Source: Sphaerisporangium perillae
Lineage (GTDB): Bacteria; Actinomycetota; Actinomycetes; Streptosporangiales; Streptosporangiaceae
DNA: 62,846 nt
Assembly: GCF_023276435.1 (NCBI RefSeq)
Contig: NZ_JALLPO010000027.1
Span: forward strand, 1-62,846
Direction of reading: 5' to 3'
In this document: one piece after another, positions 49,092 to 57,706 of the stretch
Position numbering within the stretch: the first letter of the stretch is position 1
Layout of the letters: each line of letters opens with the position of its first letter
Position numbers and translations under genes: made by a program
Notes under the pieces: generated by a model
Database searches by the model: none
Told to the model about the DNA's origin: nothing
What the model saw: the letters and a program-made list of their open reading frames with translations, nothing else

Positions 49092-49931
49092 CTACGGGGC
49101 GCCGGGGAGCGTGGCCATCCGTTCGAAATCCTGGTCGCTCGCCGGGACCTGCACGACCATGAGAAGGTCGGGGTGCTCGACCGGGCGGAGCTGGAAGAGC
49201 TCGAGCCCTATCCGCCCGAGCTCGGGGTGATCGATGCCGACGGTCACCGGCCGGAAGTAGCGGACGGGGTACTCCGCCCACCACTCCCGGAACTCCGGGC
49301 TGGCCCCGCTCAGCGCCTCGACGATCTCGGCGAACCGCGGGTCGTCGGGACGCCGCCCGGCGGCCGCCCGGAACTGGCTGACCATCGCGCGGGCGGCGGG
49401 CTCCCACCGCACCATGCGAGCGCGGTTCTCCGCGTCGGTGAACATCATCCACAGCAGATTGCGCCGGTCGCCGGGCAGCCGCCCCGGATCATGCCGGATC
49501 CGTACGTACGGCCCGTTCCACACCAGGAAGTCGAAGTGCGCGTCGTAGATGGAGGCGGGGTTCGGCGCGACCGCGTCGACCAGCCGTTGCAGCCGGGGAA
49601 GCACCTCGTCGGCGAGCGTCTCGCGCTCGAGGGCAGGCAGCCCGGCGATCTCGCGAAGGTGCCGGCGCTGGTCGGGGTCGAGCAGCAAGGCCCGCGCAAG
49701 CGCGTCGACGACCTGCGGAGACGCCGCGATGTCCCTGCCTTGCTCCAGCCAGGTGTACCAGGTGACCCCGACTCCGGACAGCTGGGCGACCTCTTCGCGG
49801 CGCAGGCCGGGGGTGCGGCGCCGGCCTGAGGCGTTGCCCACGGGCAGCCCGACGTCGGCCGGCCGCAGCTGCGCCCGCCGCGCGCGCAGGAAGGCGGCCA
49901 GCTCCGCGCGCCGCGCCGGCCGTCCCGGCAT
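49092..49931 (-). CDS. MmyB-like XRE regulator
   Basis: 279 residues from ATG 49931. N-terminal XRE helix-turn-helix (about 10-80): RAELAAFLRARRAQLRPADV, then GRRRTPGLRREEVAQLSGVG and VTWYTWLEQGRD. The C-terminal MmyB-type PAS-like ligand domain (about 100-275) has PASIYDAHFDFLVWNGPYVR and LLWMMFTDAENRARMVRWEP. The ligand is probably a fatty acid or similar small molecule. The start is set by GCGGAG 6 bases upstream. The start region itself is one unit of a 38-bp tandem repeat. Confidence 0.9.
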   Translation of the reverse strand: MPGRPARRAELAAFLRARRAQLRPADVGLPVGNASGRRRTPGLRREEVAQLSGVGVTWYTWLEQGRDIAASPQVVDALARALLLDPDQRRHLREIAGLPALERETLADEVLPRLQRLVDAVAPNPASIYDAHFDFLVWNGPYVRIRHDPGRLPGDRRNLLWMMFTDAENRARMVRWEPAARAMVSQFRAAAGRRPDDPRFAEIVEALSGASPEFREWWAEYPVRYFRPVTVGIDHPELGRIGLELFQLRPVEHPDLLMVVQVPASDQDFERMATLPGAP

Positions 49932-50037
49932 GAGATCTCCGCTCAACGCGATCCGCTCCGTCCCGGCGTGAGGTCGCCGCTCAACGCGATCCGCTCCGTG
50001 CCGGTATGAGGTCGCCGCTCAACGCGATGCGCTCCGT
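49924..50037. repeat. Three 38-bp tandem repeats spanning the XRE gene start
   Basis: Units 49924-49961, 49962-49999 and 50000-50037 differ at few positions; a partial fourth follows to about 50058. The first unit contains the start codon and ribosome site of the XRE gene. In the other two the start triplet is changed to ACG and ATA, while the GCGG core of the ribosome site remains. Confidence 0.88.
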
Positions 50038-50208
50038 CCAGATCCGGGGTCGCCGCTCCTTGCCGTCCGGCGGGGAGCCGCAGGCTAGCAGGATCGGTAC
50101 CAGGATCGATATCAGCATTCTCGCTACCGTGAGGCCATATCCCACATACCCGCCCTAGATCCCCCGCAGACCCCCGGATCCCCCGGCCTCACCGCCAAGG
50201 AGAATCGC

Positions 50209-51114
50209 ATGGCTCACGGAAAGGGGCCGGTGCTGGTCATCGGCGCCACCGGGCAGCAAGGCGGCGCGGCCGCGCGCGAGCTGCTCGAACGCGGCTGGGC
50301 GGTGCACGCCCTGGTACGCGACCCCGGCAAGCCGGCCGCCACCTCGCTGCGTCAGGCAGGGGCCGAGCTCGTCACCGGCGAGCTGGACGACCCGGCGTCG
50401 CTGCGGGCCGCGATGGCCTCCGTGCACGGCGTCTTCCTCGTCCTGACCATGATGACCGGCCCCCGGGTGACCCTGGAGGGGGTGGCGGCGGAGGAGCGGC
50501 GAGGCAAGGCGGTGGCCGACCTCGCCCGGGAGACCGGCGTCGCGCACCTGGTGTACAGCTCGAGCGCCGGCGCGAACCTCCCCACCGGCGTCCCGCACCT
50601 CGCGAGCAAGGGCCGCATCGAGGAGCACATCCGGGCGCTCGAACTGCCGGCGACCGTTCTGCGCCCGGCCTTCTTCATGGACAACTTCGCCTCGCTCACC
50701 CGCCCGGTCCTGACCGGCGACGAGCTGGTGGTCAGCCTCGCGTTACGGCCGGAGGCGCGCATGCCGCTGATCGCGACGCGGGACATCGGCGCCTTCGCGG
50801 CGATCGCGTTCGACCGGCCGGAGCGGTATCTCGGCCGGGACGTCGAGATCGCCGGAGACGACCTCACCTGCTCGGGGATCGCCGAGACCTTCGGCCGGGT
50901 CCGCGACCGGCCGGCGCGCTTCCAGCAGGTGCCCATCGAGCGGGTGCGCGCGTTCGACGAGGAAGTGGCCAAGATGTTCGCGTGGCTGGATCGCCGCGCC
51001 ACCGTGGCGCCCGACCTGCCGGCCCTGCGGGAGGATCACCCCGGCCTGATGACCCTGGAGACCTGGCTGCGCAAGACCGCCTGGACCCCCGCCGGCGAAG
51101 CGGAGGCGAGATGA
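50209..51114 (+). CDS. NmrA-type NAD(P)-binding protein
   Basis: 301 residues, extended/atypical SDR fold. The Rossmann start VLVIGATGQQGGAAARELLE has the NmrA GxxGxxG pattern. Then come HALVRDP, VFLVLTMMTGP, AHLVYSSSAGAN and LRPAFFMDNFA. The active-site YxxxK is not seen, which fits NmrA-like sensors or quinone/NADPH-binding reductases. ATG 50209 has AAGGAG 7 bases upstream. A 4-bp ATGA overlap couples it to the cupin gene. Confidence 0.9.
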   Translation: MAHGKGPVLVIGATGQQGGAAARELLERGWAVHALVRDPGKPAATSLRQAGAELVTGELDDPASLRAAMASVHGVFLVLTMMTGPRVTLEGVAAEERRGKAVADLARETGVAHLVYSSSAGANLPTGVPHLASKGRIEEHIRALELPATVLRPAFFMDNFASLTRPVLTGDELVVSLALRPEARMPLIATRDIGAFAAIAFDRPERYLGRDVEIAGDDLTCSGIAETFGRVRDRPARFQQVPIERVRAFDEEVAKMFAWLDRRATVAPDLPALREDHPGLMTLETWLRKTAWTPAGEAEAR

Positions 51115-51629
51115 CCAGCGGACTGGTGCTGCCGCCCGGCGCGGGTCACCGCATCGAGGGCACGAGCATGACCTTGAAGGTCGGGGCCGGGCGGTCGCGG
51201 GTCTGGTCGATGTTCGAGGCCGCGGTCTCCCCCGGGTTCGACGTCGGGGCGCATCTGCACCGCGAGGCCGAGGAGGTGTTCTACATCCTCGATGGCGAGC
51301 TCGACCTGCTGGCCTTCGAGCCGCTCGTCAGGACGGCGGACGGCTGGGACGCCTGGGAGTCGGCCACCGGGGACAAGGTGGTCAGAGGCGGCCCGGGAAG
51401 CGTGATGTTCGTCCCGGCCGGCTGCCCGCACGCGTTCTTCAACCCCGGGTCCGCGCCGGTCCGGATGCTCTTCCAGGTGGCCCCGGCCGGCCACGAGCGC
51501 TACCTGGAGGAGCTCGCCGAGCTGCTCGCGGCCCCCGGACCACCCGACCAGGCCGCGATCGCGAGCCTGCGGGCCCGCCACGACATCCACCAGCTCACCC
51601 CGATGAACCCGGGCCGCCGCCCCGTCTGA
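51111..51629 (+). CDS. Single-domain cupin
   Basis: 172 residues. Cupin motif 1 is GAHLHREAEEVFYILDGEL and motif 2 is PAGCPHAFFNPG, giving likely metal ligands of two His plus Glu and a third His. The family includes dioxygenases and isomerases such as quercetinase-like enzymes. It is translated together with the NmrA-like gene by ATGA overlap, suggesting one pathway. It ends before a strong hairpin. Confidence 0.88.
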   Translation: MTSGLVLPPGAGHRIEGTSMTLKVGAGRSRVWSMFEAAVSPGFDVGAHLHREAEEVFYILDGELDLLAFEPLVRTADGWDAWESATGDKVVRGGPGSVMFVPAGCPHAFFNPGSAPVRMLFQVAPAGHERYLEELAELLAAPGPPDQAAIASLRARHDIHQLTPMNPGRRPV

Positions 51630-51637
51630 GCCCCGCC

Positions 51638-51666
51638 GACCGGCCTTCCCCCGTGGGGGGCCGGTC
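51638..51666. terminator. Hairpin between cupin and LysE remnant
   Basis: GACCGGCC (51638-51645) and GGCCGGTC (51659-51666) with an inner run of Cs and Gs that also pairs. It lies between convergent genes and overlaps the stop of the minus-strand remnant. Confidence 0.7.
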
Positions 51667-52107
51667 AGCGCGTGTCGGTGACCATGCGCACGCCGAGGCC
51701 GATCAGCACCACGCCGGAGATCCGCTCCAGGCGGCGGCGCACCGCTGGCCGCTCGAACACCGGGCGCACCCGGCCGATCATCCAGATCACCCCGAGGTAC
51801 CAGACGGTGTCGACCAGGCCCCAGATCGCGGCGAGCAGCATGAGCGTGACCGGCACGTCCGCGCCCGCGGGCACGAACTGCGGCAGGAACGACATGGCGA
51901 ACACCGCGGCCTTGGGGTTGGCCACGGCCGTGGCGAGCCCGAGCACGTAGGACCGCCGCAACCCGCCTCCCGGCACCGGGCCGCCTCCGCCGCCCCCCGC
52001 ACGGGCGCGTCCTGCTGGTCCTCCGGGCCGTGCGCGTCCTCCCGGTGCCCCGGCATGGCGATCAGGAAGCACGAGCCGACGAAGGCGGCGAGATACACGC
52101 GAGACAT
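51665..52107 (-). pseudogene. LysE/RhtB-family exporter with an internal deletion
   Basis: From ATG 52107 the first about 19 residues (SRVYLAAFVGSCFLIAMPG) are a LysE TM1. A Gly/Arg-rich linker and, in another frame, the C-terminal two thirds follow: GLRRSYVLGLATAVANPKAA, VFAMSFLPQFV, TVWYLGVIWMIGRVRP, ending RMVTDTR. The segment TM2-TM3 with its loops, about 85 residues, is missing. LysE proteins are about 200-210 residues, while here only about 140 are accounted for over two frames. This is another gene that kept its ends and lost its middle. Confidence 0.75.
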
Positions 52108-52270
52108 CGTCGCAAGCGCGCCAATTCCCCCGCAAAGGGATTATCCGGTCACCCTCTCACCGCGGAGCGTGATGAATCGTGCGAGGAATGTGACATTTAA
52201 TGGTTATTTTCCCGGGGCTTTGATGGCACGTCACCCCGCACGCGGGATGCTCGATGGGGAGGAGGTCCCC

Positions 52271-52765
52271 GTGACGCACAACACGACTCGGCCACGCATC
52301 GTCGTGGGCGTGAGCCACTCCCCCGCCGCGACGGCCGCCCTGCGCTGGGCGCTAGGCGAGGCCCGGCTCCGGGGGGCGACGATCGAACCGGTGCACGCCT
52401 GGCAGTGGTCGGGACAGCACCGTGCCTCCTACGCGCCGATGGGCACCTGGCGCTCGCATGACGAGGAGTACGCGTCCGCGAAGGAGCAGACGCGCCGCAT
52501 CGTCGTCCACGTGGCGCCCTCGATCGAGCCCATCGTGGCGCACGGACCGCCCGCTCAGGTGCTGCTGACCCACTGCGCGGGCGCCGCGCTGCTCGTGCTC
52601 GGCATCCGCGACCCCGAGCCCGGCACGCCCGTCGCCGCCACGCCGGTGCTCGCCGCGTGCATCATGGGGGCTCCGTGCCCGGTCGTGGTCGTCTCGCCCC
52701 GCACGGTCCCGGTGCCGGCGTACCCGTCCTGCGAGATGACCCTCAGCGTGGCGCCGACCGGCTGA
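52271..52765 (+). CDS. Universal stress protein, non-ATP-binding type
   Basis: 164 residues from GTG 52271, with GGAGGAGG 5 bases upstream. Usp fold: RIVVGVSHSPAATAALRWAL, then RLRGATIEPVHAWQ and ALLVLGIRDPEP, ending APCPVVVVSP. The G-2X-G-9X-G(S/T) ATP site is absent (GIRDPEPGTPVAATP instead), so it should belong to the ATP-independent class. It overlaps the end of the convergent WYL gene by 23 bp. Confidence 0.83.
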   Translation: MTHNTTRPRIVVGVSHSPAATAALRWALGEARLRGATIEPVHAWQWSGQHRASYAPMGTWRSHDEEYASAKEQTRRIVVHVAPSIEPIVAHGPPAQVLLTHCAGAALLVLGIRDPEPGTPVAATPVLAACIMGAPCPVVVVSPRTVPVPAYPSCEMTLSVAPTG

Positions 52766-53765
52766 CCTGCGCGGGCGCGGCGGCGTCACCGTACATGGCG
52801 GCCAGCTCCGACACCGTGGCGGCCATCATCTCGCGCAGCTCGGGCGGCTCGAGCACCTCCAGTCGCGCCCCAAGGCGCAGCAGCTGCCAGCAGGCGTGCC
52901 TGACCGACTCGACGGGCACCCGCAGCACCCTCCAGCCGTCCGGGCCGGGCGGTCCGGCCTCCGCCAGCGCGGTGTCGACCGGCCGTGTTCCCATCGTGTA
53001 GCGCAGCAGGTCCTCCCCACCGGGCGCCAGCCGCACGGTGGCCTCGGCGGTGTACATGCGGTCGCGGAACTCGGCCGCGTAGGTCTGCCAGAACTCGCCC
53101 AGATCGAAGCCCTCCGGCCGGGTGAAGCGGTCGGGCAGCACCTCGAGCGACAGGATGCGCGAGACGCGGTAGGTGCGCGCCGCCGCGCCGTCGGGCGCCG
53201 CGACCATGTACCACGAGCCGCCCTTGAGGACCAGGCCGTACGGGCTGACCAGCCGCTCCACCTCCGCCGGGCCCCAGCGGCGGTAGACCATGCGCAGCTT
53301 GCGTCCCTCCCAGACCGCGTCGGCGACCTCGCCCAGGTGGGGCACGTCGTCGGCGTCGCGGTACCAGCCCGGCACGTCCAGCAGGAACCGCTCGCGCATG
53401 TGGGAGGCCTGGGAGCGCGGCTCGGGCGGCAGGGCGGCGAGCAGCTTGAGCTCGGCCGCGGCGGCCACGTCGGCCAGACCGAGCTCGGCGGCCGGGCCGG
53501 GCAGTCCCGCGAGGAACAGCGAGGAGGCCTCCTCGGCGGTCAGGCCGTTGAGCCGGGTGCGGTAGCCGTCCAGGAGCTGGTAGCCGCCCGCCGGCCCCCG
53601 GTCGGCGTAGACGGGGACGCCCGAGGACGACAGCGCCTCCACGTCGCGGTAGACGGTGCGCACGGACACCTCGAGCTCCTCCGACAGCTCGGCGGCCGTC
53701 ATCCGCCCGCGCGCCTGGAGGAGCAGCAGGAGGGAGAGAAGCCGACTTGCTCGCACATCCGCCAT
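52743..53765 (-). CDS. WYL-domain transcriptional regulator (YafY-like)
   Basis: 340 residues: N-terminal HTH_11 (RLLSLLLLLQARGRMTAAEL, ELEVSVRTVYRDVEALSSSG), a central linker and WYL domain (about 145-235: LRMVYRRWGPAEVERLVSPY, GLVLKGGSWYMVAAPD), then the WCX C-terminal extension (about 240-330). WYL proteins sense nucleotides or single-stranded nucleic acid and often control defence or stress loci; no defence genes are visible here. ATG 53765 lies in a short divergent promoter region with deoR. Confidence 0.9.
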   Translation of the reverse strand: MADVRASRLLSLLLLLQARGRMTAAELSEELEVSVRTVYRDVEALSSSGVPVYADRGPAGGYQLLDGYRTRLNGLTAEEASSLFLAGLPGPAAELGLADVAAAAELKLLAALPPEPRSQASHMRERFLLDVPGWYRDADDVPHLGEVADAVWEGRKLRMVYRRWGPAEVERLVSPYGLVLKGGSWYMVAAPDGAAARTYRVSRILSLEVLPDRFTRPEGFDLGEFWQTYAAEFRDRMYTAEATVRLAPGGEDLLRYTMGTRPVDTALAEAGPPGPDGWRVLRVPVESVRHACWQLLRLGARLEVLEPPELREMMAATVSELAAMYGDAAAPAQVSRSAPR

Positions 53766-53798
53766 TGTCCCTGATTTGCCAAACAAACACCAAAAATG

Positions 53799-53810
53799 TT
53801 CATATGAACG
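53799..53810. promoter_or_regulatory. DeoR-gene promoter palindrome
   Basis: GTTCATATGAAC, a perfect 12-bp palindrome, after an A-rich tract (AAACAAACACCAAAAAT) and 2 bp before the deoR start. It is probably an autoregulatory operator of the DeoR protein or of the divergent WYL regulator. Confidence 0.55.
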
Positions 53811-53811
53811 C

Positions 53812-54564
53812 ATGGATCGATTGCGGGCGATCATGGACGCCCTGATGACAGCGGACAGCGTGTCTGTCGCGGAGCTCGCCGCCGAGCACGGCGTCTCGGA
53901 GATGACCATCCGCCGGGACCTCGACGAGCTGGCCCAGCAGGGCGTCGTCCGGCGCGTCCGCGGCGGCGCGCAGAGCCTGCTGCTCCGCGGCGAGGAGCCG
54001 CCCTTCGGCGTGCGCGAGCACGAGGAGCCCGACAGCAAGAACCGCATCGCCGCCGAGGTCGCGAGCCTGCTGGCCGACGGCGAGGCCGTCGTGCTCGACG
54101 GTGGCACCACCGCCCTGGCGATCGCGCGCCACATCCGCGACCGCAGGCTCACGGTGCTGCCGCTGTCGGTCCAGGTGATCCAGGCCCTCAGCGACGCCCC
54201 CCGGATACGGATGGTGCTCCCCGGCGGTGAGGTACGGCACGGCGAGCTCAACATCGCCGGTCCCCTCGCCGTCAACACCATCGGGTCCCTGCGCTTCGAC
54301 ACCGCGATCATCGGCTGCTGCGGGCTGTCGGCCGAGCACGGGGTCACCGCCCACGACCTGGAGGACGTCGCGGTCAAGCAGGCCGCCATCGCCTCCTCCC
54401 GCCGGGTCATCGTCGCCGCCGACTCCTCCAAGTTCCGCCAGACGGCATTCGCCACGGTCTGCCCGCCCGGCCGCGTCGACGTGCTGGTCACCGACGCGGG
54501 CATCCCGCGCGACCAGCGCGAGACCCTCACCGCCGCCGGCGTCACCGTGCGCCTCGCCGCATGA
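53812..54564 (+). CDS. DeoR-family sugar-responsive regulator
   Basis: 250 residues: N-terminal DeoR helix-turn-helix (AELAAEHGVSEMTIRRDLDE, LAQQGVVRRVRGGAQS) and a C-terminal sugar-phosphate-binding domain (about 75-245: EAVVLDGGTTALAIARHIRD, RFDTAIIGCCGLSAEHG, RVIVAADSSKFRQTAFA). The effector is probably a phosphorylated sugar. ATGA overlap links it to the MFS transporter gene that follows, which it likely controls. Confidence 0.92.
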   Translation: MDRLRAIMDALMTADSVSVAELAAEHGVSEMTIRRDLDELAQQGVVRRVRGGAQSLLLRGEEPPFGVREHEEPDSKNRIAAEVASLLADGEAVVLDGGTTALAIARHIRDRRLTVLPLSVQVIQALSDAPRIRMVLPGGEVRHGELNIAGPLAVNTIGSLRFDTAIIGCCGLSAEHGVTAHDLEDVAVKQAAIASSRRVIVAADSSKFRQTAFATVCPPGRVDVLVTDAGIPRDQRETLTAAGVTVRLAA

Positions 54565-55808
54565 CGGTCACGCTCAAGCGCGACATCGCGCCGCACCGCT
54601 CCCGCCTGGCGGTGTCGATCATGTTCCTGATCCCCGGCATGGCCATCGGCGTGTGGACCTCCCGGATCCCGGCCCTGAAGGAAGGGCTGGCGCTCGGCGA
54701 CGGGGTGTTCGGCCTCGCCCTGCTGGCCATCGCGGCGGGCGCGCTCGCCGGCATGCAGGTCGTCGGGCGGCTGGTCGACCGCTATGGCAGCGCCCGGGTG
54801 ATGATCCCGCTGGCCTTCTGCCAGGCCGCCGTGCTGCTGCCGCCGGCCGCCATGCCGGATCTCCCCTCGCTCGCGGCCTCGCTCGCCCTGTTCGGCGCCG
54901 CGCACGGCATGCTGGACGTCGCCATGAACGCGGGCGCCGTCGAGGTCGAACGCGACCGGGGCCGGCCGCTGATGTCCTCCTTCCACGCCGTGTTCAGCAT
55001 CGGCGGCTTCCTCGGCGCCGCCCTCGGCGGCCTGTCCGCCCACGCCGGGATCGCCCCGCTGCCCACCTTCGCCGCCGTCGCCGTCCTGCTGGCGGCGCTG
55101 GCGGCCCTGGCCTCCCACCGGCTCCTTCGCGGCGCGGGCCGCCGGAGCCGGCCGGACGAGCGTCCAGGAAGCCTGACCGGCGCCGACCGGCATCCGCAGG
55201 ACACTCCCGGCGACAGCCGCCCGGACCCGCTTCCGGCGGCGGACGGCGGGCACGCAGGGAAGGCCCGCGGAGTGCTGCTGCTCGGCCTGCTCGGCTTGTT
55301 CTGCATGGTCGGCGAGGGCGCGTCCGCCGACTGGGGATCGGTCTACCTGCGCGAGGACCTCGGCAGCTCGCCGGGCTTCGCCGCCGCCGCCTACGCCGCC
55401 TTCTCGATCGCGATGACCACGGGGCGCCTGCTCGGCGACCGCCTGGCGGCCCGCCTCGGCCCGGTCGCGCTGGTGCGCTGCTGCGGGACGCTGGCAGGGG
55501 CCGGCCTGTCGGCGGCCCTGCTGATCGGCCACCCGCTGGCCGGGGTGATCGGGTTCGGCTGCTTCGGCGCGGGCCTGTCCTGCATCGTCCCGCAGGTGTT
55601 CTCGGCGGCCGGGAACCGCGACCCGGCCCGCGCCGGGCAGGCGCTCGCCCGGGTGGCGACCCTGGGCTACCTGGGCTTCCTCACCGGGCCGGTGCTGATC
55701 GGTGCCGCGTCGGAGCTGCTGGGGCTGCCGCGCGCTCTGGCCATCCCGGCGATGCTCGCGCTGTTCGTGGCCCTGGCCGCCCCGGCCGTGCGCCCGCGCG
55801 GCCGCTGA
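54561..55808 (+). CDS. MFS transporter (YbjJ-like), copy 2
   Basis: 415 residues, 12 predicted helices. The landmarks match the copy at 18315: VWTSRIPALKEGLALGDGVF, AGMQVVGRLVDRYGSARV, MNAGAVEVERDRGRPLMSSF and GEGASADWGSVYLREDL. A hydrophilic loop of about 60 residues (195-250) separates the two halves. It is co-translated with the DeoR gene, suggesting transport of a sugar or sugar-like compound. Substrate unknown. Confidence 0.9.
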   Translation: MTVTLKRDIAPHRSRLAVSIMFLIPGMAIGVWTSRIPALKEGLALGDGVFGLALLAIAAGALAGMQVVGRLVDRYGSARVMIPLAFCQAAVLLPPAAMPDLPSLAASLALFGAAHGMLDVAMNAGAVEVERDRGRPLMSSFHAVFSIGGFLGAALGGLSAHAGIAPLPTFAAVAVLLAALAALASHRLLRGAGRRSRPDERPGSLTGADRHPQDTPGDSRPDPLPAADGGHAGKARGVLLLGLLGLFCMVGEGASADWGSVYLREDLGSSPGFAAAAYAAFSIAMTTGRLLGDRLAARLGPVALVRCCGTLAGAGLSAALLIGHPLAGVIGFGCFGAGLSCIVPQVFSAAGNRDPARAGQALARVATLGYLGFLTGPVLIGAASELLGLPRALAIPAMLALFVALAAPAVRPRGR

Positions 55809-55847
55809 CGCCCGGCGCGAGCCCTCGGACGGCGCCGGCTCGGGCCG

Positions 55848-56603
55848 TCAGATGGGGTCGCCGAGGTCTTCGCCCGGCAGGCTCGGCCGCGGGGAGACCG
55901 TGCCGCTGTCCCCCGGAGAAGGGGTCGGCGAGGGCTTGAGGGTGTCGTTCGGCGAAGGCAGGGGCGGCGGCGTCGGCACGAACATCGTCGGCGGCAGCGG
56001 GCGCGACGGCGGCGGGTCCTCGTCGCCCCGGCCCAGCAGCAGCCAGGCGATCGCCCCGGTCAGCACCAGCAGCACCACCAGGGCCGACAGCGCGAACAGC
56101 ACGGCACGCCGGGTCTCCACCGGAGGCGGCGCGGGCGGCGGCGGGGCCGGGACCGCGGGGGCCCGGTCGCCCAGCCAGTACGGGACGAAGTCGGGCCCGT
56201 GGGTCTCCCCGATGAGCGTGCCGCTGACCAGCACCGACTGCAGGAACCAGGCCGCGCCGACGCCCCCCGGCGTGTAGGCCACCGCCACCCAGGGCGCCGG
56301 CCCGTCGTCCATCGCGAGAACCTGCGGCGCGCCGGCCGGCCCCCGGCCGCGGGCTCGCGCCATCCACCCGCGCACGCCGCCGCGCGCGGGCGCCGCCTGC
56401 CGGATCGCCGTCAGGAACCGCTCGCGGGCGGCGGCGTCCAGCGCGGCGCCCCTGGTCAGCAGCGCGACGGACACCGCGCGGCCGTCGGCGTCCTGCGCGA
56501 GGTACACGAAGCCGGTCGCGAGCGACTGCAGCCGCGCCTGCACGACGTATGCGCCCAGCCGGGGCGGGTCGCCGTACTGCAGCGGAGTGGCCACGGATGC
56601 CAT
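55848..56603 (-). CDS. Kinase-N-lobe-like membrane protein with degenerate ATP site
   Basis: 251 residues from ATG 56603. Residues about 10-65 follow the Ser/Thr kinase N-lobe (DPPRLGAYVVQARLQSLATG, FVYLAQDADGRAVSVALLTR), but the glycine loop is lost (LQSLATG) and the VAIK lysine is Ala (VSVALL). There is no C-lobe catalytic loop. One membrane helix (about 184-205) is followed by a Pro/Ser-rich tail. It is divergent from the MoxR operon by 74 bp. It may be an inactive kinase-like sensor or simply a degenerate relative. Confidence 0.7.
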   Translation of the reverse strand: MASVATPLQYGDPPRLGAYVVQARLQSLATGFVYLAQDADGRAVSVALLTRGAALDAAARERFLTAIRQAAPARGGVRGWMARARGRGPAGAPQVLAMDDGPAPWVAVAYTPGGVGAAWFLQSVLVSGTLIGETHGPDFVPYWLGDRAPAVPAPPPPAPPPVETRRAVLFALSALVVLLVLTGAIAWLLLGRGDEDPPPSRPLPPTMFVPTPPPLPSPNDTLKPSPTPSPGDSGTVSPRPSLPGEDLGDPI

Positions 56604-56677
56604 GAAAGCACACCCGGAGATCCGGCTCACCGTGACGGTGCCGTGCACCTTTGCGCCGTGTTTGATGGAATGGCCGC

Positions 56678-57706
56678 ATGACCGTTGCGGAAGAGCGCAG
56701 TGACGGATCCGGGCCGAACGACGGCGACGACGCGGACCTCCGTCTCCTACAGCAGTCCCTCACCGAGGTCCGGCGCGTCATCGTCGGCCAGGACCACATG
56801 ATCGAACGGCTGCTGGTGGCGCTGCTGGCGCGCGGTCACTGCCTGCTGGAGGGTGTGCCCGGCGTCGCCAAGACGCTGGCGGCCTCCACCCTCTCCACCG
56901 TGGTGGGCGGCACCTTCGCCCGCATCCAGTTCACTCCCGACCTGGTGCCGAGCGACATCGTCGGCACCCGGGTGTACCACCCCTCCAGCGAGAGCTTCGA
57001 CGTGGAGCTCGGGCCGGTGTTCGTCAACTTCCTGCTCGCCGACGAGGTCAACCGGGCCCCGGCCAAGGTGCAGTCCGCGCTGCTGGAGGTCATGGCCGAA
57101 CGGCAGGTCACGCTCGCCGGGCGCACCCACCCGCTTCCCCGGCCGTTCATCGTGCTCGCCACCCAGAACCCCATCGAGTCCGAAGGGGTCTACCCGCTGC
57201 CGGAGGTGCAGCGCGACAGGTTCCTGTTCAAGGTGACCGTCACCCATCCGACGGCGAGCGAGGAGCTGGAGATCCTCCACCGCATGAGCGTCTCCCCGCC
57301 GCTGCCCGCCCGAGTGCTGGACCCCTCGCGGCTGCTGGCGCTGCAGAAGCTCGCCGACCAGGTCTCGGTCCACCAGCTCGTCGCCGACTACGTCGTGCGC
57401 CTGGTGATGGCGACGCGCTCCCCCGCCGAGTACGGGCTGCGCGACCTGGAGGAGGCCATCGAGATCGGGGTGAGCCCGCGTGCGACCCTGGGCCTGGTGG
57501 CGGCCGGCCGCGCCCTGGCGCTGCTGCGCGGCCGCGACTACCTGCTGCCCGACGACGTGCGCGACGTCGCCGTGGACGTCATGGGCCACCGGCTGATGCT
57601 GACGTTCGACGCGCTGGCCGACGGCGTCGACCCCGAGGACGTGGTGCGCCAGATCCTGGCCTCCGTGCCGCCTCCTCTCGTCGTCTGGAACCAGGCGCAG
57701 CGGTGA
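56678..57706 (+). CDS. MoxR-family AAA+ ATPase
   Basis: 342 residues: Walker [10 protein letters not shown], Walker [16 protein letters not shown], sensor-1 [19 protein letters not shown] and the C-terminal lid (about 240-335). First of three genes joined by GTGA overlaps with DUF58 and VWA proteins. MoxR chaperones work with VWA proteins in metal insertion, cell-wall or stress functions. ATG 56678. Confidence 0.94.
   Translation: MTVAEERSDGSGPNDGDDADLRLLQQSLTEVRRVIVGQDHMIERLLVALLARGHCLLEGVPGVAKTLAASTLSTVVGGTFARIQFTPDLVPSDIVGTRVYHPSSESFDVELGPVFVNFLLADEVNRAPAKVQSALLEVMAERQVTLAGRTHPLPRPFIVLATQNPIESEGVYPLPEVQRDRFLFKVTVTHPTASEELEILHRMSVSPPLPARVLDPSRLLALQKLADQVSVHQLVADYVVRLVMATRSPAEYGLRDLEEAIEIGVSPRATLGLVAAGRALALLRGRDYLLPDDVRDVAVDVMGHRLMLTFDALADGVDPEDVVRQILASVPPPLVVWNQAQR

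Noticed and set aside
52743..55532. Very long minus-strand frame extending upstream of the WYL gene
   Set aside because: The part beyond 53765 is antisense to the deoR and MFS genes and has an Arg/Ser-rich composition without domains.
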